DNA from: CAYLHQ01 sp964628935
Lineage (GTDB): Bacteria; Acidobacteriota; Polarisedimenticolia; Polarisedimenticolales; DASRJG01
Assembly (NCBI GenBank): GCA_964628935.1
Contig: CAZVOE010000065.1
Span: forward strand, 1-16,531
Direction: 5' to 3'
Length of the DNA: 16,531 bases
The position numbers and the translations under genes are program-made. Each line of letters starts with the position of its first letter. Position 1 is the first letter of the stretch. The notes beneath the pieces are model-generated. The model was not told where the DNA came from. It saw only the letters and a list, made by a program, of their open reading frames with translations, and did not search any database. Positions 7,960-14,226 of this stretch are shown here, in pieces.

Positions 7960-9230
7960 CTCCCGCCCCCCATCGGACCCGGGCCGAGGGCCCCGGTCTC
8001 CGGCGATGCCGGCCCCTCCGGCCGCGTCGGGTCGCGCAGGGCCACGACGTCGCCCGCCTCGAGCCCCCTCTCGACCTCGACCCGGCCGGGGCCGGCCGGC
8101 CCGAGCTCGACCTCGACCGGCTCGAAACGGGTCCCGTTTCGGCGGTACACGACGCGCTTCCCCTCCCGCTCGAAGACCGCCCCGCGGGGCACGGTGAGGG
8201 CCTGCGGCCGCTCGTCGAGGCGGAGCTCGGCGCGGAGCCTCTGGCCCGGCTTCATGATCCGCGGGTCCGTCGCGGAGAGGGTCAGCGCGACCTCGAAGTA
8301 CTGGACCGGAACCCAGCCGTGGCGGCGCTTCGCGAGGGTCGCCACCTTCTCGATTCGAGCGTCCACGGGACGGTCGGGATGCGCCTCGAGCGTCACGGTC
8401 GCCGGGGCGCCCGCCACGAGCCCGCCGGCGTCCGCTTCGAGGACATACACCTTCGCGCGCATCGCCTCGAGGCGCGGGATCTCCCCGATCGGCTCGTTCG
8501 GCCAGACGGGATCGCCGACCTTCTTCGTGTTGCCGCGCCAGTCGCGCTCGTAAACGAGGATCCCGTCGTGCGGGGCGTGCACCTCGAGCCCCTTGAGGGC
8601 CTCCGCCGCCTGGTCGATCGCGATCTCGGCCTTCCGCTTCTCGATCCCGAGGAGGTCGAGCTCGGCGCCGGTCACCCGCTCCCGGATCTCGCGCGTCGAG
8701 AGGGCGTGATCGAGCCGGCGGCCGGCGAGATCCCGGTCGATCTCCGACTGGATGATCTGGTGGCGCGAAAAGATCTGGGTGTCCTTGCTCTGGAACTGGG
8801 AGGCGATCTCGAGCTCCATCCGGGCCATCGCCGCGTCGCGACCGAGGTTCTCGATCACTCCCTCGGCCTGGGCCCGCGTGCCGACGATCCGGCTCTCGGC
8901 CGTCCGACGGTCGGACCGGCCGTCCTCGAGCCGCTTCTCCATCTCGGTGGAATCGAAGCGGACGACGACGTCCCCCTTGCGGACGAAGGTGCCGTCGGGA
9001 ACCATCCAGGCGATCTTCCGGGCGGCGTCGCTCTCGGCCGGGCCGTTCACCGGCGTCGCCTCGACCGGCTCGAGGTTCCCCTCCGCGACGATGCGCCGCA
9101 CGAACGGTCCCCGCTCGACGGTCGCGATCGGCACCCCGGTCGTCCCGCCGGGATCGGCGAATCCGGCGACGATCGCGGCCGTCCCGCCGCCCGCCGTGAG
9201 CCCGAGGAGAACGCCGAGCCCTTTCGTCAC
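7956..9230 (-). CDS. HlyD/MacA-type periplasmic adaptor, third in leftward operon
   Basis: 424-aa periplasmic adaptor (membrane fusion protein) expected to bridge an inner-membrane ABC permease and an outer-membrane channel. It has a short, weakly hydrophobic N-terminal segment (about 4-23). Split lipoyl halves flank a long coiled-coil hairpin: first half ending GDVVVRFD (87-93), hairpin about 94-214, second half from LEVHAPHDGILV (215-226). The beta-barrel and membrane-proximal domains then run to ~400, and a Pro/Gly-rich tail ends the protein. It carries the W-x11-W element WRGNTKKVGDPVW (231-243), shared with the two adaptors upstream. The start GTG (9228-9230) overlaps the previous stop as GTGA, with GGAGG five bases upstream. 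Its own stop overlaps the permease start. It is a diverged paralogue of the next two adaptors. Confidence 0.93.
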   Translation of the reverse strand: MTKGLGVLLGLTAGGGTAAIVAGFADPGGTTGVPIATVERGPFVRRIVAEGNLEPVEATPVNGPAESDAARKIAWMVPDGTFVRKGDVVVRFDSTEMEKRLEDGRSDRRTAESRIVGTRAQAEGVIENLGRDAAMARMELEIASQFQSKDTQIFSRHQIIQSEIDRDLAGRRLDHALSTREIRERVTGAELDLLGIEKRKAEIAIDQAAEALKGLEVHAPHDGILVYERDWRGNTKKVGDPVWPNEPIGEIPRLEAMRAKVYVLEADAGGLVAGAPATVTLEAHPDRPVDARIEKVATLAKRRHGWVPVQYFEVALTLSATDPRIMKPGQRLRAELRLDERPQALTVPRGAVFEREGKRVVYRRNGTRFEPVEVELGPAGPGRVEVERGLEAGDVVALRDPTRPEGPASPETGALGPGPMGGGR

Positions 9231-10486
9231 GCCCCCCCTCCCCGCTCCCGTTCCTCGAGATCGATCCTCGCCACCCGGTCCCCCTCGCGGAGGCCGTCGA
9301 GGACCTCGACCCGGGAGTCGGTCCTCCGCCCGAGCCGGAGGGGGCGCCGCTCCCATCCGAGGGCCGTCCGTCGAAACGCGACGGGACCGTTCTCCTTGAG
9401 AAACACCGCGTCGGCCGGAACGACCAAGGCCGCTTCGACCCGTTCGACCTCGATTCCGCCGCGGAAGCGCATGCCCGGGCGCATCCTCTGCGGGTCGGTG
9501 GCGTCGAGGTCGATGTCGAGCCGCACCACCTTGATCGGGTCGCGCCACGATCGTTCCTGGACGGTGCTCCAGATCGACGCGATCGTGCCGGCGAAGGCGA
9601 CGTCGGGGTGGGCGTCGAGCCGGAGTCGCACCCGCTGCCCGACCGCCACGCGGCCCGCGTCGGCCTCCGCGACCTCACCCCGCGCCATCATCGCCCGCAG
9701 GTCGGGGATCTCGAGAACGCGCTCCCCCCGCCAGACCGAGTCCCCCACCTTCTTCTTCTCGTCGCGCCAGTTGCTCACCTGGACGACCGTCCCGTCCCGC
9801 GGCGCGACCACCGACATCCGTTCGATCGCCTCCCGGGTCTCGCGGACGCGGCGTTCCGCGGCGGCCAGTTGGCGCTCGAGGGAGGCGAGTCGGGTCGCGT
9901 CCGCGCGCCGCGCCGCGGCCATCCGCTCCTCGAGNNNNNNNNNNGAGGCGATCTCCTCCCGCGCCTCTTCGAGTTCGAGTCGGGCCTTGGCGAGATCGTT
10001 CGACGCGAGGAGCACTTCGGGGACGTCGACCTGCAGTTCCGCCTTCCGCGCGCGAGCCCGCGCCTCCTCGAGACGGAGGGAATCCTGCCGGCGCCGGAGG
10101 TCGGCGTCGGCCCTCTCCTTCTCGATCCGCTTCCGCGCCGCGTCGGCCTCCGCGCGCTTCTCCTCGAGCCGCCGCTCGAGCTCGCTCGCGTCGAACGCCA
10201 TCACCGGCTGTCCCGCGCGGACGAGCGATCCCTCCGGGGCGAGGAAGGAGATCTTGAAGTCCCAGACGTCGTGCAGCGGAGGGGGCCCGAGAAAACTCGA
10301 ATCGACCGCCTTCAGCTCCCCGGTCACCTCGACCTCGAGGACGAGCGCGTCCCGCTTCACCTCGGTCCACCCGGCGTCCCCGCCGTCTCGGCCGCGCGCG
10401 GCCCAGACGACCGCGGTCAGGAGGACGAGACCGCCGCCGATCCAGAGCGAGCGCTTCGGTCGAAGCGGCCGCGCGAGCGCGCTCAC
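9227..10486 (-). CDS. HlyD/MacA-type periplasmic adaptor, second in leftward operon (contains assembly gap)
   Basis: About 419 aa, interrupted by 10 undetermined bases (9935-9944) that leave the frame open on both sides. A single N-terminal hydrophobic anchor or signal lies at about 13-30 (LWIGGGLVLLTAVVWAA). The first lipoyl half comes next, then a long charged coiled-coil hairpin (about 100-223, gap at ~181-184), and a second lipoyl half from VVAPRDGTVV (226-235). The shared element WRDEKKKVGDSVW (240-252) follows, then a beta-barrel with DATDPQRMRPGMRFRGG and a membrane-proximal domain. The start GTG (10484-10486) overlaps the upstream stop as GTGA, with GGAGGGG three bases before it. The role as periplasmic linker is inferred from family and operon. 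Residues at the gap are unknown. Confidence 0.9.
   Translation of the reverse strand: MSALARPLRPKRSLWIGGGLVLLTAVVWAARGRDGGDAGWTEVKRDALVLEVEVTGELKAVDSSFLGPPPLHDVWDFKISFLAPEGSLVRAGQPVMAFDASELERRLEEKRAEADAARKRIEKERADADLRRRQDSLRLEEARARARKAELQVDVPEVLLASNDLAKARLELEEAREEIAXXXXLEERMAAARRADATRLASLERQLAAAERRVRETREAIERMSVVAPRDGTVVQVSNWRDEKKKVGDSVWRGERVLEIPDLRAMMARGEVAEADAGRVAVGQRVRLRLDAHPDVAFAGTIASIWSTVQERSWRDPIKVVRLDIDLDATDPQRMRPGMRFRGGIEVERVEAALVVPADAVFLKENGPVAFRRTALGWERRPLRLGRRTDSRVEVLDGLREGDRVARIDLEERERGGGA
9935..9944. other. Assembly gap (10 N)
   Basis: Ten undetermined bases inside the coiled-coil part of the second leftward adaptor gene. Ten Ns is a common placeholder, so the true length may differ. 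Counting from the conserved Pro of the hairpin to the second lipoyl half gives about 68 residues with the gap taken as 10 nt, against about 65 in the paralogue at 10483-11697. Little sequence is therefore likely to be missing. Confidence 0.95.
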
Positions 10487-11697
10487 GTGCCCCTCCGGAG
10501 AAGGTCGCCCTCCGAGAGCCCCGATTCGACGACGCACTCGAGCGCGCTGCACGGGCCGAGCGCGACCTCGACCTCCCGCCCGCCGGCGAGACGGGCGCGC
10601 GGCGGGTCCGACGAGAGATCGAGCCCCGCCCGCGGGACGAGAAGGACTCCGTCGAGGCGCTTGGTCTCGACCTCGACGCGCACCGACATCCCCGGCCGCA
10701 TCCGCTCCGGGTCGGTCGCGTCGAGCGCGATCCGCACCGGGAAGGAACGACGGACGGAGCGGCGCTTCGCCTCCTGCGCGACCGCTCCGACGTCCCGCAC
10801 CGTCCCGCGGAATTCGCGGTCGGGAAAGGCGTCGAGGACGCCCACCGCCGGCATCCCCGGAGCGATCCGGCCGTCGTCGACGTCGCTGAGCTCGGCCGCG
10901 ATCTCCATCTTCCCGAGGTCGGGGATGCGGAGGACCGGGAGTCCCGACCAGATCGTGTCGCCGACCTGGAGTTTCCTCCCCTCCCACGGGTGCTCCTCGA
11001 CGACGACGATCCCGTCGCGGGGCGCGACGAGGATCATCGCGGAGATCGCCTCCTCGGCGATGCGGATCTCGCGCGAGGTCTTCTCGAGCGCGATCCGTTT
11101 CTGTTCCATCTCCTCGCGGCCGCTCCGTCGCTGGGCTTCGAGGTCCTCCATCGCCTTCTCGTGCTCGATCTCGGCCCGGCGAAGGGCGAGTTGCCTTTCC
11201 TGCCAGTCGCGCAGGGGGAGGATTTCCTTCGGAACCGACGCCTCGAAGCGGGCCTTTTCGAGGGCGATCCGCCGCTGCTCGACGGCGAGCTCGCGCTCCG
11301 CCTCGAGCGCCGCGAGTTCCGCCTCGCGCTGCTCGAGGTCGCTCCGCGCCTGGTCCCGCGCGAGCCGCTTGTCCTCGAGTTCCCCGACGAAGGAGGAGCT
11401 GTCGAACTCGACGAGACGTTCCCCCTCCCGGACGACGGCGCCGTCGTCGCCCAACCAGCGGCTCGCGGTCTGGGAATTGGGGACCCGCGGGACCGAGAGG
11501 ATCGCCGCCTCGACGGCCTCGAGCCGCCCGGTGAGGACGAACCGCTCGACGAAGGGAGCGCGCCTCACCCTCAGGTCGTCGACGTCGGGGGCGGCGTCGG
11601 CGTCCCCCGCCCGACTCCCGGAGCACGCGACGACCCACGCTCCGGCCAGGAGCGCGAAGGCGGCGCGCGCCGCACCGGCCCGGGTTCGTTGCGTCAA
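10483..11697 (-). CDS. HlyD/MacA-type periplasmic adaptor, predicted lipoprotein, first in leftward operon
   Basis: 404-aa periplasmic adaptor. The N-terminus is a lipoprotein signal: positively charged MTQRTRAGAAR, a hydrophobic core, and the lipobox VVAC with lipidated Cys at residue 25, so it should be membrane-tethered by lipid rather than by a TM helix. Ser follows the Cys, which by E. coli rules favours outer-membrane sorting, though adaptors such as AcrA are kept at the inner membrane. Lipoyl halves flank a hairpin of about 120 residues (101-220); ILVAPRDGIV (222-231) begins the second half. The element WEGRKLQVGDTIW (238-250) and DATDPERMRPGM match its two neighbours. The start is TTG (11695-11697), with GAGGG four bases upstream; no ATG or GTG precedes the signal peptide in frame. 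First gene behind the promoter at 11734-11762; its stop overlaps the next start (GTGA). Confidence 0.92.
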   Translation of the reverse strand: MTQRTRAGAARAAFALLAGAWVVACSGSRAGDADAAPDVDDLRVRRAPFVERFVLTGRLEAVEAAILSVPRVPNSQTASRWLGDDGAVVREGERLVEFDSSSFVGELEDKRLARDQARSDLEQREAELAALEAERELAVEQRRIALEKARFEASVPKEILPLRDWQERQLALRRAEIEHEKAMEDLEAQRRSGREEMEQKRIALEKTSREIRIAEEAISAMILVAPRDGIVVVEEHPWEGRKLQVGDTIWSGLPVLRIPDLGKMEIAAELSDVDDGRIAPGMPAVGVLDAFPDREFRGTVRDVGAVAQEAKRRSVRRSFPVRIALDATDPERMRPGMSVRVEVETKRLDGVLLVPRAGLDLSSDPPRARLAGGREVEVALGPCSALECVVESGLSEGDLLRRGT

Positions 11698-11733
11698 CGT
11701 GCCCTCGATTTCCTTCGAAGCGCGGTGGAAACG

Positions 11734-11762
11734 AGTATCCCGAACGCGACCGGCGGCGTCAA
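11734..11762 (-). promoter_or_regulatory. Sigma70-type promoter for the leftward adaptor/permease operon
   Basis: Read on the minus strand, TTGACG (11757-11762; 5 of 6 matches to TTGACA) is followed by exactly 17 bases and then GATACT (11734-11739; 4 of 6 matches to TATAAT). Transcription would begin near 11727, giving a leader of about 30 nt before the TTG start at 11697. It is the best promoter-like match in the divergent region and correctly placed. Prediction only. Confidence 0.6.
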
Positions 11763-11808
11763 ATCCCGGCCGCTCGCCCGCCGCTCGGGTCCGCTCGCCC
11801 GTTTCGTC

Positions 11809-11842
11809 CGGAACTGGCGACCCCTCCCGTCGTATGGAGGGG
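11809..11842 (+). promoter_or_regulatory. Possible ECF-sigma promoter and overlapping inverted repeat upstream of the rightward operon
   Basis: CGGAAC (11809-11814), 16 bases, then CGTAT (11831-11835) resembles the extracytoplasmic-function sigma pattern (for example GAAAC-N16-CGTA of sigma W). Overlapping it is a dyad with 7-bp arms, CCCCTCC (11821-11827) and GGAGGGG (11836-11842), and an 8-nt loop. This could be an operator or could mask the Shine-Dalgarno of ATG 11844. Transcription starting near 11841 would favour translation from ATG 11877. The motif is short and degenerate. Confidence 0.3.
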
Positions 11843-11876
11843 CATGCGCGACGGTTCCGGCGCGCGGGGAGGGACC

Positions 11877-12980
11877 ATGGCCAAGGTGATCCGTCTTCTG
11901 ATCGTCCTCGCCGTCCTCGCGGTGGGCGCCGTCGGGGCGTACGCCTGGCTCTCGGGCCGGGGGGACGAGTCGGGGGGTCTCAAGTTCGTGGAGGTCGGCA
12001 CCGGATCGATCACCGAAGAGGCGATCGCCGTCGGGAAGATCGAGCCCCGAAACCGGTTCCAGGTGAAATCCAAGATTTCCGGGATCGTGAGGCGCGCCGC
12101 CGTCGAGGTCGGCGACCGGGTCCGCGAGGGCGAGGTCCTCTTCGAGATCGCCCCCGACCCGACGCCCGCCGAGTTGGTCGAGGCCCAGAGGCGGCTCGAG
12201 ATCTCCCAGGCCGGGTACGACCGAGCCGCGGCCGATTACCGGCGCGCGCAGGAGCTCCACGCCGCCGGGATCCTTCCCCGGGGAGACCTCGACGACAAGA
12301 ACGAGGCATTCGAGCGCGCCCGCATCGGCCTCGAACGCGACCGCGACAACCTCGAGCTGGTCAAGAAGGGGAGCGTCCGCGCGTCGAACCTCGAGTCGGT
12401 CGTCCGCGCACCGGCCGCCGGAACGATCCTCGAGCGGAAGGTCAACCCCGGCGACCCGGTCGTCCCCCTGACCTCGTACCAGGCGGGAACGGAGCTCGCG
12501 ACGATCGCCGACATGGGAGACCTGATCTTCAAGGGGACCGTCGACGAGATCGACGTGGGGAAGCTCCGGGTCGGTCTCGCCGCGCGCCTCAAGGTCGGCG
12601 CCCTCCCCGACGCGACCGTGACCGGAGTCCTCACCCGGATCGCGCCGCAGGCGATCGAGAAGGACAACGCGAAGCTCTTCGAGGTCGAGATCGAGCTCGA
12701 CCCCGGTCAGGAGGAGGTCCTTCGGGCGGGCTACTCGGCGAACGCCGACCTCGTGATCCGCGAGAAGACCGACATCGTCCTCGTCCCCGAGCGCCTCGTC
12801 ACCTTCGAAGACGGCGGGAAGAAGGCGTTCGTCGAGGTCCCCGGGGACGGCCCCAAGTCGGAGCCGAAGAGGGTCGAGATCACGACCGGCCTCTCGGACG
12901 GCCTCAACGTGGAGGTCGTCTCGGGCCTCGAGGCCGGAAGTCGGGTCGTCGAGCGGCCCCCGCGCGAGATCCAGGGCTGA
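11877..12980 (+). CDS. HlyD/AcrA-type periplasmic adaptor of the rightward operon
   Basis: 367-aa membrane fusion protein. It has an N-terminal hydrophobic anchor (about 5-25, VIRLLIVLAVLAVGAVGAYAW) and a first lipoyl half with SGIVRRAAVEVGDRVREGEVLFEI (68-91). A short coiled-coil hairpin (about 95-172) follows, then a second lipoyl half (SVVRAPAAGTIL, 174-185), a beta-barrel (to ~295) and a membrane-proximal domain. At the hairpin tip R123-L127-P134 has the spacing of the TolC-docking R-L-S motif of AcrA, with Pro for Ser. It differs from the three leftward adaptors: the hairpin is about 45 residues shorter and the tryptophan element is absent. ATG 11877 is preferred (GGGGAGGG at 11866-11873; anchor immediately follows). 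ATG 11844 is an in-frame alternative adding 11 residues, also with GGAGG. The permease gene follows after 13 nt. Confidence 0.93.
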   Translation: MAKVIRLLIVLAVLAVGAVGAYAWLSGRGDESGGLKFVEVGTGSITEEAIAVGKIEPRNRFQVKSKISGIVRRAAVEVGDRVREGEVLFEIAPDPTPAELVEAQRRLEISQAGYDRAAADYRRAQELHAAGILPRGDLDDKNEAFERARIGLERDRDNLELVKKGSVRASNLESVVRAPAAGTILERKVNPGDPVVPLTSYQAGTELATIADMGDLIFKGTVDEIDVGKLRVGLAARLKVGALPDATVTGVLTRIAPQAIEKDNAKLFEVEIELDPGQEEVLRAGYSANADLVIREKTDIVLVPERLVTFEDGGKKAFVEVPGDGPKSEPKRVEITTGLSDGLNVEVVSGLEAGSRVVERPPREIQG

Positions 12981-12993
12981 TCCGGGAGGAACC

Positions 12994-14226
12994 GTGGGCG
13001 CGACTTCCGGCATCCGACAGCTTCTGCGGGACCTCCGCACCCAGAAGCTCCGCACCCTTCTCACGGCCTTCGGGATCGTGTGGGGGACGGCGGCCGTCAG
13101 CCTCCTTCTCGCGTTCGGCGAGGGGTTCCACCGGCAGCTCCTCAAGAACCAGGCGGGGCTCGGCGACGCGATCGTGATCGCCTGGCCCTCCCTCACCTCG
13201 ATCCCGTTCGAAGGGCTCGGGAAAGGACGGCGCATCCGCCTCGAGGAGGCGGACATGGAGCTGATCCGCTCTCGCGCGGCTCGGCTCGACGCGATCTCCG
13301 GCGAGTACTCGAGGACCCTCAACCTCAACTACGGCACGAAGACCCTCGCCGTGGACGTCTCGGGGGTCTCCCCCGAATTCGGGGAGATGCGGAACCTGAT
13401 CCCGCAGGCCGGGGGGAGGTTCCTGAACGTCCTCGACGAGAGGCTGCAACGTCGCTCCCTCTTCATCGGTGACAAGCTCGCGGAGGACGTCTTCGGCGCC
13501 GGGAACGACCCCGTCGGGAAGGTCGTTCGACTCGGCGGCTCCCCCTTCGTGATCGTCGGCGTTCTCCGGAAGAAGACGCAGGACTCCTCGTACAGCGGGC
13601 GGGACAACGAGAAGGCGTTCCTCGCCGGCTCGACCTTCCGCACGATGACCGGGGCGAAGTACGTCGACAACTTCATCTTCCGCGCCAAGACGAACGCGGA
13701 GACGGAGGCGCTCAAAGAAGAGGTGATCGCGATTCTCGCCGCGAAGCACCGATTCGACCCGAAGGACAAGGAGGCGCTCGGGATCTGGGACACGACGGAG
13801 GGGGCGAAATTCCTCGACACCTTCATGCTCGCCTTCCGGATCTTCCTCGGGGTGATCGGCTCCCTCACCCTCGTCGTCGGAGGGATCGGCGTTTCGAACA
13901 TCATGAACGTCGTCGTCGAGGAGCGGACGCGCGAGATCGGGATCAAGATGGCCCTCGGGGCGAGGTCGTCCTCGATCCTCGGCCAGTTCCTGGTCGAGAC
14001 CCTGCTCCTGACCGGCGTCGGAGGGCTTCTCGGGCTCGGCATCACCTTCGGGATCTGCGCCCTCTTCCCCGTCCTCGGCTTCACCGAATACGTGGGCGAG
14101 CCGCGGATCTCCCCCCTCGTCGCCGGGGCGACGGCGGGGCTCCTCGGCGCGATCGGCCTCCTCGCCGGCTGGTTCCCGGCCCGCGAGGCGGCGAACCTCG
14201 ATCCCGTCGTGGCGATGAAGCTGTGA
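12994..14226 (+). CDS. MacB-family ABC transporter permease (WGT subtype, first)
   Basis: 410-aa inner-membrane permease. TM1 is at about 22-42, in the context LRTLLTAFGIVWGTAAVSLLLAFGEGF written here in two overlapping parts: GIVWGTAAVSLLLAFGEGF ends it. A MacB_PCD periplasmic domain of ~230 residues contains PEFGEMRN and GGRFLN. Three C-terminal TMs follow, with VVGGIGVSNIMNVVVEERTR leading into EIGIKMALGAR, the coupling loop. There is no ATPase domain. The start GTG 12994 has GGAGGA at 12985-12990. The stop overlaps the next gene's start as GTGA, implying coupled synthesis. It is closely similar in plan and motifs to the next permease, so the pair probably forms a heterodimer with the ATPase encoded at the operon end. 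Substrate is not predictable. Confidence 0.94.
   Translation: MGATSGIRQLLRDLRTQKLRTLLTAFGIVWGTAAVSLLLAFGEGFHRQLLKNQAGLGDAIVIAWPSLTSIPFEGLGKGRRIRLEEADMELIRSRAARLDAISGEYSRTLNLNYGTKTLAVDVSGVSPEFGEMRNLIPQAGGRFLNVLDERLQRRSLFIGDKLAEDVFGAGNDPVGKVVRLGGSPFVIVGVLRKKTQDSSYSGRDNEKAFLAGSTFRTMTGAKYVDNFIFRAKTNAETEALKEEVIAILAAKHRFDPKDKEALGIWDTTEGAKFLDTFMLAFRIFLGVIGSLTLVVGGIGVSNIMNVVVEERTREIGIKMALGARSSSILGQFLVETLLLTGVGGLLGLGITFGICALFPVLGFTEYVGEPRISPLVAGATAGLLGAIGLLAGWFPAREAANLDPVVAMKL

Noticed and set aside
9608..13177. Long plus-strand open frame (1189 codons) across the adaptor genes
   Set aside because: Antisense to two adaptor genes and out of frame with the rightward adaptor; composition is Arg/Ser/Pro-rich with no domains.
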